Shown: piece after piece, positions 10,834 through 25,600 of the stretch
Numbering within the stretch: the stretch's first letter is position 1
How the letters are laid out: each line of letters begins with the position of its first letter
NCBI GenBank assembly: GCA_008921705.1
Contig: VFFE01007789.1
Coordinates: 2,049,285 to 2,113,284 of the forward strand
Length of the DNA: 64,000 nucleotides
Direction: 5' to 3'
From: Burhinus oedicnemus
Lineage: Eukaryota > Chordata > Aves > Charadriiformes > Burhinidae
The notes under the pieces: generated by a model
Database searches by the model: none
What the model was told of the DNA's origin: nothing
The model's input: the letters and a program-made list of their open reading frames with translations, nothing else
Program-made: the position numbers and the translations under genes

Positions 10834-13800
10834 TCTTTACCTTAATAAAGTTATGCCCAATACCTTGGGGCCAGATTTTGCTGCTCTTACAGTTGTGCTA
10901 ATGCAGAGTCTTTCCAGTCATATTGTGCATACTGGGGATCTTGTCATTCATTTGCAGTAATAATGCATATAACAGTTTAAACCCATTCAGGTCAGTGATG
11001 TAGTAAAAGCCTGATTGTTGTGCTCTGAATCTGAGGTCCTTTCAATGGATTGAAAGGAGATACACTAGATCTGGATAAATATGAATAAGACCAGATCTAA
11101 ATCCATGTGTTTTCTTTCAAAGTACATATGCTGCAATGCTGTCTGAAATTCTCAATTAAAAATATGATCTGTATTTGCTTTTGTAGTCTGCTTAAACTCT
11201 CATTGACTTCACTGTGTATAGGAGCAATCCCAAAGTCTTTATCCGACTGAGAATCTTCAGCACAAAAAGCACTTGGTGATACTAAATCAAACAAGGTGAC
11301 ACTTCAGATAAAAAGTGTTCATGTTGTTTTAATGATCAGTGCAGTAGGAACAACTGTCTTCAGAAGCATATCAGCTAAATGATTTAGATTCTTATTTTAT
11401 GCTCTTCTCAAGTAACCGGTTGAGGTTGTGGTGGGACTACCTACATAGGAAGTGTCAGGCATATAGGTGTTTGCAGGTTTGATGCCAGAATCTACATTAC
11501 TTGCAGATTAAGCAAAGACAGTGGCAGGATAGCAATGTAGAACAGAGTGACTGCACTTTTTAGCTGACAAAACTGAGTACCTGAACATATAACATACATT
11601 GCAAGTTCAAGAATTGCATTATATGTGTCCTGTCACCTTCGAATGTTACCGTACTCTGAATTCCTGATCAGCTGGAGTCTTGCTCTGCATTAATAACTGT
11701 TGTGTTTGTCCCTTTGAATATGCTTTCCCTGATACAACAAAACTGTCGAAATCCTGGCCCGCTGAGAGCCAGTGGGAATTTTTCCACTGACTGTCAAAGG
11801 GCAGGACATTCCTAAATGTGGGTATTTTTCTGTAGAAGGAATTATAGATACATCACCCATCCAGTTACTTACGTTCTGTAGTCTGCTGGCAGCTGTTTTT
11901 TTGATAACTTCTACAATTTTTTGAATGCTCAAGTTGAAAAACACAAATCTGGATGTCTTGTTGTTAGTGACTAATGTCTTACCTGGTCTACTCTGGGAAT
12001 GCAGTATTGTTCTGTGGGCTGTCTGGGATTTAGACTAGGATACAACAAAGAACAAAACTGAGGGAAGAAAGCACGCTAATACATTTCCTTTGCCACCAAT
12101 ATAATTACTACCTTAATTCTATATTCTGTGCATTCAAGTTAATCAGCTGCTTCCAATGGCATTCCTAGCACGTGCAAGAGCTGGGTAGGATGGGGCCCAC
12201 AAGAGTCCACGAAATCGTACAGATGAAAGATTCGAACCAGCCTACAGTCATTTGGAAGAAACTATTGCTGTCAATATTTTTATAATAACATGTACACAGT
12301 GATGTTTAAAAAGTATATATCTAGTCACTTTTATAGTAAGTAGTGAACATAACGTAACCTGTTTATGAAAGCAATTGAAGTAATTTCTCCAGTGAGAAGT
12401 CCAAGTCCACACTTAGGAAAAAAACCCCAGAATTTCTCTTTAAGAAGTTGTTCCCATCTGTTCCCAATGTGTTTACAGTGTTCCTGATCTGCTAGCAAAA
12501 TTCCTTCTGTGCTTCTGATTAGCTGTCATTCCTATAGGGTGTATACACAATATTGGCATTCACTCAGTGTTACGGTCACCTCCGTTCTAAAAGCATGTGT
12601 AGCTATGTCATTGGGTTTCATATGTAGTAGTTTCCTCGGTTAAGCTTTACACTTATTGTAAACAATCTCTTAGTTGCTCGTGAAACTATTCTGTTACTGG
12701 GAAATAATTTAAGTCTTTGGTGTAGCAAATCGTCAGAGCTCTGGAATTAACTATATCCTTGATACCACTATGTCGAGGAAGGAATGAATACTTATATTAC
12801 CAAACCAGATGTGAGTTGACAAACAAATTACTTTTAAGCAGTAAAATAAATCTGGCAGTGTGTTTGTGTATGTGTTTATGTGTATTAGACATACAATAAT
12901 ATATAAAATATATTCTTTCTATGTACATACATACAATATATGTGAGTCTGTATCATGCTGACTTTGATTATTCCAAATGTATCAACTAAAGAGAGAACAT
13001 GTATGTTTTTAAAGAGACTTGCAAAGTAAATTAGTCTTAAACCTCATCCTTCTTTTTTAGAAAACCCTGAGTCATGAGTGTTAATATTTTAAATTGAATA
13101 CATTTGAATGTTGTTTCCTTTTAATATTTAAAAGAAAAAAGAGAAAGCGTTCCATGGCTTTTCACAACCCATTTTTTTTCTTGTTTGTACTCACATTGGC
13201 AATTCTGATGTTTTCAGTGCAATGTGCTTGCTCAAAGAGCAGCAGCAATTAGCCTGTTACTTACCTGTTATCTTAACGGGGAATTCCACAGCCAGTGCAG
13301 TACAATAGAAGATCTTCTTATTAAATTTGTTTCTGTTAGAGCATTTGTTTTTAGCAATACTTTTTCTTTTTGGCCTATTTCAGAAGCTAGGCAAAGTTTT
13401 TAAAGTTTTGTTTTTACAGTTATCTCCCATGCATATCTGTCTTAGTCTCCCAAGCTTGTTTATACTGTTTACATTTTCCCAGCAAAGTCATTCTTTTTCT
13501 GCCCTGGTTCTGTGCAAACACTTTCAATCATTGCTGCAGTATATGCTGTCCAAAAGATCAGAAGTGATTTATTTAAAGTTGCTTTTCCTTGGAAAGATGC
13601 ATTTGAAATGCCCTTAACTGAATGTAATACATTTTAAAAAAAAGACTTTCCATAAGAGAAGCAATGTACTGACTTCAAGAACAGAAAACAGATTCTCAAC
13701 TGATGTAAATATGCATGTGCCTCTGAAGCTGTTACCTTTCAATATGGCATAGATGTCACCCAAGACTTTTCTGACCGTTTTGGCCACTATTGAGCTGTAG

Positions 13801-16398
13801 CTGACCATTGAGATACTAATCGAATTTTAGAAAATAAAACAAAATTGTATTTCTGGATTCATGCCTGGATCATGCAGGCCTTATTTAAAAAAATACCCCA
13901 AACAAAATTAGTGAGAGTTTTGTTTGATGAAGCCCGTACCAGTCTGACTTCCTGTATAAAACCAAGGACAAGGAGTGAAATACAGTGATTAGCGATTTTG
14001 TAAAAGTGATTATTATGTTCAAAGCAGCTACCTCATATACTGTGGTATACCGTCACCTGTGTTTAGCCTGAATATCTTTGTAGTTCCTAAAAACTCTATC
14101 ATCTTTTCAACATACTCTGATAATTCTGAGCTTGAAAACTGCACAACCTTGATGCCTGTATGGGCAGAAAATGTCACTCTTTGTACTACCATTTAGATTT
14201 TCCTCTCACTTTTTTTCTCCCCATTACAGTGGTAAAATCTTGGAAATTAATTTTAATAAAATTTGTATTATTTTAATACTGGCAATGCTGGCAGGATTTC
14301 ACTGAAGTAAAGCAAAAGATGTGCTGGGAACATATTTGTTATACCAGAACTCATTTGGTTTAGGGTTTAAAAATATTTTTCATATTGGCATTATCAGAAA
14401 TGAAAATAGTTTGTCTCCCCATGTTGTGCTCTATAATCCTTTCTAGATAGAAATTTAAAAATATGTATTTCAGAAATTAATAACAGCTTTAGACATCATA
14501 CTTCTTTCCTCTATGGTTGCATCTATGTATTTATTTACTGCCCTAAATGAAGCAAAAAATATGATGCTGTACAACCTTTTATTACTAAAAGGGCACGGTT
14601 TTGCAATCATTGTCCTGAAATATTCTGTATAATGGGGATATCTGCCCTTTTCTTTCTGTTAGTGAAATCCAGCAGGTGTCACTCTGGGGATTAAATAAGG
14701 AGTATTTTACAAACAGAGATAAATTTGCTTGGGAGATGAGATACAGAATTTAGAAGTATTTATTCTAATACATTTGTTTCCGTTTTTTTGACCATGCATG
14801 CCATTTTAATTTTTAAATTTCTGTTTTTAATTATGTGATTTAATGGGGGTATTCATCTTTCTGTGTATCACTCTGAACATGAAAAATGACACAGTAGTTA
14901 GTATTGGACTATACAATTAGAAGTTTTACTCACAGGTGTCAATTTTGAAACATAAAGAGCTGGGAATCAGTTGAACATTGCCTTTATGATATTAAAAAAT
15001 GCTTTTGTCATCTTCTCTGGGAATAAAAATTATTCTGTCAATGGAAGTTCTAGTTGCACAAGTAATGTGTTTTCGGTTATGATGAATTTGAGGAGGTGCT
15101 CTGCAGTAGGCTGCTGCAAGTGAACATATTATTGAAACAGTCTACATATTGTTTTCTGTTTGAATTAGCTAAAATTGACATGTCAGGTGACTAATTGTCC
15201 AAAGTTTCACAATAAAAATATTTGGAGAAGAGAAATTTTTTCACGTTGCACCAAGTTGCTAGTACAAAAAAGTCAATTCTGTGGATTTGGGAAAAAAAGA
15301 AAAAGTCTTGTTTATTGTGCAGAATGTTTCTTTAGGGAATGGTGTAACAAAGCGTTTGCATTCTAGTGGATTTTTACCTAAGTGTATAACTTCATATTCT
15401 GTGGATTCCATATTGTGTTGAATCGGAGCATAGTTGTTAAAAACTTGTGAGTTTCTAGAGGGGATTCTTGTTTACTTCCCATACCATGGTAATGCCACCT
15501 TCTGCTGAAACAAATACCTCAGCAGGCAGCTTTGGAAGACAATCCACAAGTACAAGTCTCTTTTCAAATAGAAAGAAGTTGTTTTTTATAAGTACATGCA
15601 TACATCCATGTATTTTTATGTATGCATAAATGTGTATATTTTTGTTTTACATGTGTATAGATGTATTTTACATATACTTTTTTTTTTAAAAAATCATCTT
15701 GTTATAAAACTTGTAACCTCGGGCCACTTTAAACAATCCAGTTTCCTTTCTCTCGCTTCTTTCTCCTGTTTAAGCCCCCATCCTGTTCCGTTTTTTATTC
15801 TATTCAACTTCCTTTCCTGTGATGACTCTGAATGAGTCACTTTGCCAGGCATTAAGAATGTGGCTTGACAATATTTCCAAAAGCTTATCCTACACTGGCT
15901 CATGCAGATGAAATTAACCTCTGCCTTATCCTTCCTCTCAAAGAGAAATGTCTGTCTTCACACGTCTAGTTTCTTGGAAGCAGGGGGAGGTGTAAGAACC
16001 CTTTCCATAAATTACTATATATTGAAATTCATAGTCATCTTCCTTGAAGAGGAACAACAGATGTGCGTACCGTAACAGAGTATCAAGACCGGTAACCTTT
16101 TTTTAAATTGATTTAGTATTTAGTCATGAAAAAGTTAGTTTAAACAAGTTCAGGAAAGCCAAAATTAAGACTCCTTCCTGAGTGCTATTCAAGTACTCTC
16201 TGCATGGCCACCATTCTGCATTCATTTTTTATTAAATGTGTTGTTTATTGCATCATAATACATTGAAGGCAACCAGGATTGTTCTCTTTTTCTATGTAGC
16301 TAGCAGCAATCGGAAAAAGCACGTGCTTAACGCTAAGTGAGCACTTAAACACTGAACTAAATTGTAGCCCTTCTTGTGGTTATGTGCACGCCAGTCTG

Positions 16399-16450
16399 GT
16401 GTGGGTTTGGGTTTGGGGTTTTTTTGTTATTTTTTTCCTTTTTTTTTTCT
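16399..16450 (+). repeat. T/G-rich low-complexity tract
   Basis: gtgtgggtttgggtttggggttttttt followed by a T-rich run and a pyrimidine stretch. Same type as the tract at 10.8 kb. Confidence 0.8.
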
Positions 16451-19400
16451 CCCTCTGTTTCAGAAGGAGTGGGTAAAGAGGGATTTTTTTTTAAAAAAAT
16501 ATTTCTAATCTGTTAAATGTGTGTGCGCATCAGGAAATAAAAGCTTTTCTGCTGAAAACAAAGAGGGAAAATTATAGTCCTAGAGAAGAGTAGCTTTGGA
16601 AACTGATATAGAAATGAGAGTAAGCCATCAAGTTAAACTCTGCTATAGCATTGTTCTCCTTACCCCGCAGAGCTGGGGAATCTCATACACCATCAGTTTT
16701 CACTGAAGGAGATCTGAAAGGTTATATCCTTTCTATAATTTTCTGCCTGTTATGTCATAAGTGTAATTAACATTGACACAAATTACACACCAGTGAGCAA
16801 AGTAGAAATAGAAAATTTGTTCATTTCTATTTGCTATCACAATATAGGTTTTATATAAAACACGAGCAATGGTTGTAACTGGACGATCAAACAATTCTGT
16901 CTGGAGTACAGTCATTGAGTATTCATTTATATTAATTTAAATTTATGTTTAGTTTCTCATACTGGAAATGCTTTATTTCTGACTAAAGGGGATGATTTGG
17001 GCCGTCTTCAAATCTTGACAATGTCATTCTTAGATTGATTATGGAAGTCACAGCACGGTCCTACAAGAGCCTTATGTCCCCCCATCCCGCATGCTGGATG
17101 CGCTGTCTCAGCATTTTCAGAGTTCCTAGGAAACTAGGTAGAAAAACATCATTCAGATGTTTTTAACCTTTTAGCATGAACCACTGGAGTAGTTGCTGGG
17201 CCTAGGTCTTTTTTCTTTTTTGTTGTTTTTTTTTTTTCCTACTCCAGTTATTTCAGAAAAGATTGTACTAGTAGAGTTTCTTTGCTAGAGAAGATCCTTC
17301 TTCTAAAAACTATGCATGCAATCCAAGGGTAGAATTCAGCCAATGTAGTTTAACTGGACACTTTTTATTTAGAGCTACAGAGAGAAAATAGTCTGCTGAC
17401 ATGCTAAGCTTTTCCTAGAGTCACATTACAGCCCAGTGAAGGACATGGCAGTAATTCAGAGTTTGTTGGAAGGATGGCAAGGTACTTGCACCAACTCTGC
17501 GGGGGCACTGGGGCACGAGAGCATGTCAACATATACTGCCATCCGTAAGATTACGTGTATAAAGTTAGGGTGAAGTCAGCACCAAAAGAGCCCAGATTCA
17601 AAGCAGATTTTAGGGACCAATTGCAATAAGATTTCTAAGTCAGAGTAGACAAGGGGGGAAAAGTCACAGTGAAAATACATTTTGTCCAATGAAGACAGGC
17701 TGGCATGATAGACAGTTATCTGTGATAACTCGGCTTCGTCAGGGAATGCACATTTGCCAAACCAAAGTGTTCAAAAATAGCATTATACCGTGCAGGAATG
17801 TGGGACTTCTTAAGCCAGAGGTTTGTTTTGTTTTATTTTATTTTTACAATTTCTTTAGCCCTTCTGTTTCCTAGATTTCCAAGCTTTTATATTTTTAAAC
17901 ATTTACAGCTTTTAAACAGGACGGTTGTCCAGCTCCTCCTTCCTCGAGCACTAAGCAACAGTAAAACGATGAAGTCTGGTAGCAAGGAAGCAAGGAAGAA
18001 AAAATGATGGAAAGAATGACAAAGAAAAAAAAATCTGAACCTCAAAATGTAGTTCCCATAGGAAAGTAAACTGTGAACAAATCAGTAAATGGAATGATGT
18101 TGCCTTTAGCATGATCTTCTAATTGCAGAGACAAAACTGAATCAGGTATCCTGTGGTCAGTCAAAAGCCATTTCTTTACATACATAGGCACTTGGATAAA
18201 GTGAAAGATTCCTTTAGATGGTGAGAAATCTGTATTTGGAGTTATGTGTATGACATGAATTCACAGTAGGGTTGCTAAATTAATTGTCTATTCAGTATTT
18301 TAATTTGGCAACAAAAGCAGATGCTGGGTTTCAGTACATGATCTAGTTAAGATGCCAGTAACTGCTGTGATGAGTTAGCTCATCGTTTCTCACACAGAGT
18401 GAAGGTGAAATATCCAGTTGTCACGCACGGAGGATGCTTATTACCACATCTCTTCTTCATCTATGTAAGGGAAGGATTCTTCCTATTTCTGCTACCATGC
18501 TAACTTTAAATGTACTGACTATAAGACCCCATGATCTCTCAGAATTTAAACCTATGCTTTTCCTTTTTCATTCCCATTCTTCTTGTCATTTATTGCCCGT
18601 CATAGGTAAAATGATTATCCTATCTTCTCAGTGTTTACAGACCTTTCAGGCATTTATAGGTAAATATTTTTATTTGCCTTATTCAAGTTATGCAAAGGTG
18701 CGGGGTTGTTTTGTAAGGTTTCACATCCAGTTAATAGCACACTCAAAACATCTCTCGGTGTGCCAGGGTCTTTTTCTCACCTCTGTTATGTGCCATGATT
18801 TGTGCACGTGCAATCCCACATTACATTGGTTCCTTTGCTGCCATGCATCCGCTATTAAAAAAAAAATTGCTGAATGAGACTAATAGAGAGGAACAATGGG
18901 CTATTACAGGATGTTCAAGACAGGGTCATTACAGTATATTTTCTTGTGCAATCTTGTTATGAACAAGCTTCACATTTACCAGCTTGCTTCATTTGTCAGC
19001 ACCCTATTATTAGTGTTGTAAATCTACAAAGTACTTGTTTTCTAACAAAGTTCAATTTGATGAAATACAAATTTTATCTACTTGCTCTGTGGAAAGCTAA
19101 TTTTCAATATTTATAATAAATTTATATGTTTTGTAAGTAATCAGTATTTATTTATCATCATTGATAATGAGAAAAAAAGCCAGGAAATTTTTCACTATCA
19201 AACTGCAAATTATCTCTAGCGTGCTTTGCAAAATGAAATCACAGAAGCTTATGATGGACTGTTGAATTTGAAGGTCTAGATAGATCATTAAAAAAAAAAA
19301 ATTGTTTTTGAAGCTTGAAAAGAAAACAGCTTATTTGCAGTGCTGCTTTTTGACGTACAGGGTATTTTCTCCATAATTGTCAACACTTGGAATCCAAAGG

Positions 19401-21329
19401 GTCAGTTTGATGTAAAAGGTGAAGATAAGAAACAGGACCTAGTGGACCTTTGAAGCAGCTGTGGGCTGTTTCTGTGATCTGTGATTAAATTAACAATTCT
19501 CTAGCTGAAAGACACCCACTAATGGGCACAGTTGCAAACATTCAAGAAAGTTTCCAGCTGATGTGAAATAAGGAGTTCAAGCAAGAATATTCAGTCAAAT
19601 TTGGGAAGATGTGAATTTGGGATTGGGATCCAGGGATTAGTAGAATAGACTAGAAACCAATCCACAGGGATTTGGGATGCTGGTGAAAACTGCATATGTT
19701 TTCAACGTTGTATGAAAGTGTCTCAATCTTTAATCAAGACACATCATTTTCTTAGATGTGAAAATGGTCTTGTTTGTGTTCTTGGAATAAACACAGCCTC
19801 ATTTGGAGTACTGGGCTATATTTGTGTAACAGAGTCTAAGGAATGGAAAACTAAGGGTACTGTAGGTCAGTATTGAGGTTAGCAGAACTGTGAGGAGGAA
19901 GTCTGCCAGCAGAATATCCTACGGCATGTCTCAGCGCTGCCGCCTTTTGTATGCAAGGACAAAGCTGGGTGGGGGAATCGGCCACTACAGGAATATACAT
20001 GTAAGTCTGGTTCTTGCAGAATAAGAAACATATTAACTGACATGAAGTGTCAGTGGATGAGATTTCAATTAATGCTACTCATCAAAAGCTTTTCCAAACC
20101 GTACAGCTTTTGTCCAGTTTGACGGATGGCTCATTGGAAGTGTTAGAGACCAACTGTTTTTCTTCAACTCTCTGACTCCATTTGGCCTTTGAGTCTTCAA
20201 TCATACAAAATCCTTGAAGTCACAAGTAGTATACTCACACAGTTCTACACACTTAGTGAAACTATATGGATGATACGGAGAGCCCAAAACAAGGCCAAGG
20301 GTTTGCAAAACCAGCAGCAATTTAAAGGGAATTATAAATGGGGGCGGGGGGGCGGAGAGCTAGTGACTGGCAAGAAAATATTGAAGAGAAAGCATGTTTT
20401 GGAGAAAATGTCTGTTGCCCACTGGGTCAACACTAGTGCTCCTTTTGAAAGGTGAGACATAGAGGGTGCTCAGTAATTATTTACCGTGCCTAATGTTATT
20501 TGTATCCATTTAACAAAGAATATTAATATACCGCTTGGTATAGGAAGGGGAGTGTGCCCTACTTAATGTAAAAATAAAGCAACTAATTAATGCCAATCGA
20601 CAATACTTCTTCCACATTAACTACAGCACAACAGTTAATGTGTTCCTCCTAAAATACCACATGATCGTATCTGCATGTATGTAAGCAGGTTTTTTTAAAC
20701 TGAAAAGACTCCAAGAAATGTATGTGGATTTCCAGAATCCATTTGTAACTTTTTAAAGCAAATACTTAAATGCTTAGAGCACTGAACATGTCAAAAGGAT
20801 TACATGTGATGATTTTTTAGATCATCTGGGTTTTCTTAGAGGGTGACCGTTTGAAAGAGCACTAGGCTTCTTGGGTGTATGTCATGCCAGGAAAGGGACC
20901 ACAAATATGATTAAAAATTATTTCTTTTGGGATTCCAATGGGGTAACCTGCAACTGATTGCTGAAAATCTTTCTCTTGACTCCCTCAAGAGAGAGATTAT
21001 AAGCATACTCTAGTAGAAAATAAATTAGTTCCAGTCCCGTAGAGGGGGATGAACTCAGCTTGTCACAGACAGACAGTTGTTTCCTGACTTTGGGCACTTG
21101 GTTAACAACTTCCAGTGTTTGAAGATGTCACGGGTCGTATGGATTCTGTATGTTTGTGGCCCTTTGGGCTTAACAGGAAGGTCACCGAGTTATCGAGCAA
21201 CTGCTGTCTGTTTGAAGAGATTCAACTGCCTTTCCTGCCCCGCTGTTAGAGAACCTCAGCTTTCAAAGAGAAAACACTGCTGCTTCTGTGAATTTGCCAG
21301 TACCTAGACCTTGTTTTCTAGCTAAAAAC

Positions 21330-21368
21330 AGAAAAGAAAAGAAAGAAAAGAAAAGAAAAGAGAAAAGA
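21330..21368 (+). repeat. (GAAAA)n purine microsatellite
   Basis: About eight GAAAA/GAAA units in a row on the plus strand. Confidence 0.9.
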
Positions 21369-22567
21369 TTTAAGCGTAGTTCTTTTCATTCTCATTTCCT
21401 TTGTGTTCTGTCTGATTCTACTGACTCTGTTTTCATCTAGCATAATCTCTGTGGAGCAAACAAATGTATCTTCACTCTACTTCTTTTTCTGTGCTCTTGG
21501 GAGTCTTGGACTGGTGCCTTTCCAAAGCTGTCTGTATCCCTAAATCTTCAAGAGAAGTATTGCCACTTCCCTGCAACCCTCTGGAAGGACCTACTGTGTT
21601 TTACGCATATAACCCGAGAGCGTACATTGTAACGAAACATAGACTAATCCTTGCTCACCAAACCTATATGGATAGTACAAAGGGTGGCTGAGCCAGAAAC
21701 CTTCTTTCCGGGGTAGACCTTTTGACTTACTTTATCCTGATCACATGAGAACAGTTATCAGAAGACCTGTTTCTAACCTGCATCTCTTTCAAAGAAGTGC
21801 AAGATACATGTGGAAATTCTAGTTATGTGATCGTTTGCAGGAATGTAACTACCTCTATTTTTGTAGCCAGCGTTGAGGGATACCTAACACAAAATCAGAG
21901 TTGTTGAGGTGTTTTTTTCTTCCTAAATGTAGCAAGCATGTCGTTGTTACCAATCCCTTTTCAGTCTTTCAATGAATTAACTATTTTCCTTGCTTTGTGT
22001 AAGGAAGGTAACTTTTGTAACATCCCATTTTATTTACCAGCCGTATCTGTAAGCTCCTCTCTGTGAAGTGACAACACAGTGCTCTAGAAAGACAGAAATC
22101 CTTGACCTTTATTAGAAAACCATTTAGTAACAAATAGAATAAGGCTGTGACTCCTGTCAGGTGTTTGTTTTAAATAGCGCCAGCGAATAATTTTTTCAAC
22201 TAGAAAAGGGTGAAGAGATTCAAATGAAATCAGAGTTCTCTTGTGTTTTCCCCAAAACTCAGGCTGTTGTGCATTGATGAGGAATGGGGAAAGAGAGTGA
22301 TTACTGATCACTTTCTCTTTAAAGGTCACATGTCTCTGCAGTTCGTACTCTTTTGCTGGAGTTGGAATCAAAGTACCAAAATACTATGGAAAAGGGCTGC
22401 TCTTGCATTATTTCTGGCAGGCTTATAACCTGGGAGTATCTAAAATATCAGAAAGCCTGTTCTCACAAGATTCCTGTCCAAATTTCCAAACTAACAAATC
22501 TGGAACATTATCCAAAAAAGTGTAGAAACTTATACTATCACACAGTTACAGCACAGCTTGTGGCTGA

Positions 22568-22660
22568 GTTTTTTGGGTTTGTTTTGTTTGGGTTTTTTGT
22601 TTTGGTTTTTTTTTTTTTGGGGGGGTGTGTGTGTGTGTTTTAGGCTTGGGGGTTTTTTTG
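22568..22660 (+). repeat. T/G-rich low-complexity tract with (TG)n
   Basis: Runs of T and G (gggtttgttttgtttgggttt...) followed by G8 and (TG)7, then gggggttttttt. The longest of the T/G tracts. Confidence 0.85.
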
Positions 22661-25600
22661 ATTGCAGTTCTTCCCTTGTCATTTTTTTATATAAAGATTT
22701 TTGCATAATTTTAGCTCTTTTCTATTCTTTCACTCTTGTCTTCTCAGCTGTGTAAGAACTTCCTTTGTCCCCTTCCCTCGTTAATGTTTTTTTATTCAGA
22801 TTGATCATTCTCCATTCTCTGAGACATGTGTCATTTCTTATGAACAACAGTCTGTTAAAGTGGAGGGTGAACTATAGAACCTATTCATACTCATTTTCTA
22901 ATTATGACTGTATCGCTACTGAAGATTAACCCAAGTTAGTGGGTGGATGTTATTTAAGAAAAAGTTTTTTCTGTGCTTAGTTTCAGCTAGATTTAATAAT
23001 AAGTTTGCATGCTATTGCTGTATCAAATTCTCCTTACTAACAAATCTTTGTTAGATGTAAATGTTTCATAGTTTTAGACACAGCTGACTACTTTGTATAA
23101 ATATTAGTCTAGAAGTACAATACATGCAAAAATAATTCTCGAAAAGCTCTGTATTAAAGCAGTGGCCACCATGAGCAACCAGCTTGTTTGCTAGACAGTA
23201 TAGGTGATGCAGTTGTCAGTGCTATTGCTGTGTTAGCATTCATCAGTAATTAATTCCATTGCTTGAACAAGAGCACTCAGAGACCATGTTATCATTCTAG
23301 TAGAGTCCTGCCAAGCAGCTGGTGCTGTTTCTTGTTTTTGTTTTTTTCTCAGGGAAGTACGATTGAGCTCACTGGAAATGTTTATCTTTCACTGATATAA
23401 ATCAGTAAACATAATCATTGAAAGAAAAACACATTTGACATACATTACCTGTATGGACAAATATATATTTTGCAGTGGTGACTCCTGTATATGGTTCCTT
23501 GATTCTATAATAGGTAACCTAGTAAGATATGTGTGGTTTAAATTTTATTTATGACATCAGCATCCATATTCTTCCGATATACAGTTTGGTGGTCACATAA
23601 GCTTAAATTAATTTGTCTTTTAGGAGGAAAAACTCTTTATCTATGTGATGAATGTGAAGGAAAAAACATTGGTCAGCACAACATGTGACTACAGAATGTA
23701 TTAGGGTGCTCTTTTAGAATTTATCATTGTTTAGTTACATGTATTCTCCTGGGGAAAAGGTACTTCTCTAGCACCTATGTACTGTTACAGCTGCTCTGAG
23801 GAAATATTTGCATGTAGGAATAATGTTTATAAGATTTCTCTATTAGGTGAGAGACTTATGAAAATATATTCCGTGTGAATAAGGAGGAGAAAATCCATGT
23901 CTTGGTAGACTTTGTGTTTTTTACACTGAGCCAACCTGTGCTAGCATCTTTGTATCACCCTCAATTCAGCAAACATTAATGAGTTTAGTTTCAAAATTGT
24001 ACTTATTAGATAAATTATTGTGCCTGTGTGCACTCTGTTAATAATATGGAGGAACTGGCTTGTGCTTGGAAGAACATTAACTATACAGAAGGCTACATGG
24101 CTTATCCAACTATGCTGCTGCTTATTTGATGAACTGAATTTGTTCATCAGTTCCCGATCCTTGGGCTTCAGCCTCAGCACCCTCCCACCTCGCCTAATAT
24201 AAATTTGTACAGAATTTTTTTGTCCACTTAATATGCAGATCTGCTGCAGTAAAAACAGCATAATGGAAACCACGTGCCTCCAAAGTAAGTCAGACTTGCT
24301 ACTAATAGTCTGTTCTCAAGTCTGAGATGGTTTAGGTATATGCTTATATTTGCTGATAAACTCGATTTTGTTTTCCTTTGCTCTTAATTTGTGAATTGGC
24401 TCCCGCTATTGCACTTAACTGAGTAAGTAGCTTAGTTTTTACAAATTTTAAGTGGCTATTGGATAACTTTTTACAGCACAAGGACCAGAAATTTTTAAGC
24501 AGTTTCAAGGTGCTGATGGTCTATATATAATCATACCATATGTTTGTACCATGTTCTATACATATTTGTACCTTGCAACTGTAGCTGTAGCTTGAGAAAT
24601 GTTGTAAAACTGACAAACATGCTGAGTCTCCAGTAAACTAAAGAAAATCTGCAATTTTATTTACACATACTGGGGCTGAGTTCTCTTTTTCCCACCGTCA
24701 CCTTTCCTCCAACCCTGATGATTTTTTTTCTGAAGTTTTTAAAAGTTTGGCTCCACAACAAATTGCTCATAAGACCAATTAATGTTGTTGTGGAGACAGA
24801 TGTTTTTGATTTGTTAACAGTGACATGTTGTTTTCAGGGGTTGGAATATCACAGGGATATTACATTTTTGTAATGCAACTTAAGCTTTTAATTTATTTTA
24901 GAATACTTAATGCTGTTTCACAGGTACAATTGAACTGTAAGCTTTACACTCAAAACGGGAGATTTGCCATCTTGAATCAGATGTAGGCCAGTGAGCTTTA
25001 GTATCCTTCTTTTGAGTTCTGTCTGTACCTTGTGCACGGTGCTTCCTGAAATGCAAAAAATGTAGGCATCGCCTTAATAAACTGAATTTATTTTTGCAAT
25101 GCTTGGCATAAAGAAAATATTATTTCTCCTTGATAGTGTTGGGAGCTTACTTATTACTCTGAAACTCAACGTATCTTTATGCAACTACAAATTTAGCTAA
25201 CAAAGATAGTATAGTATTATCCAGACTTTTTTAAAAAGCCACTGACTGAAAGCAGTTGAATGAAAGATCTTCAGCGTTTATGCAAGCTATATGCTGGGAT
25301 ATATAAAGTAACACGGTATTTTTCTAATTATCAGCCATTAATTGTGTTGACTTCCTTCTTCTCCTGGAACTAGCACAGAAAGGAAGGCATGCTTGTGTTT
25401 TGTTTAAAGCCTTGATCAACAACAGCTCCCTAACTTTCTTTTTTACTTTTCTAAAGTTTACTTACTCATAAATGGTATTTGTCATAGTGCCAAAATTCAT
25501 GTTTGACAGCTAGGCAGTACACTTGTTGAGACTACAACTTCAGTTCTCCAAGAATGGTAATGAAAAGTGCGTAAAAAGACCATTTGAGCATCTAACATTA

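Noticed and set aside
18434..18877. 147-codon plus-strand open frame
   Set aside because: Hydrophobic, Leu/His/Ser-rich chance-like translation of AT-rich DNA with no family motif.
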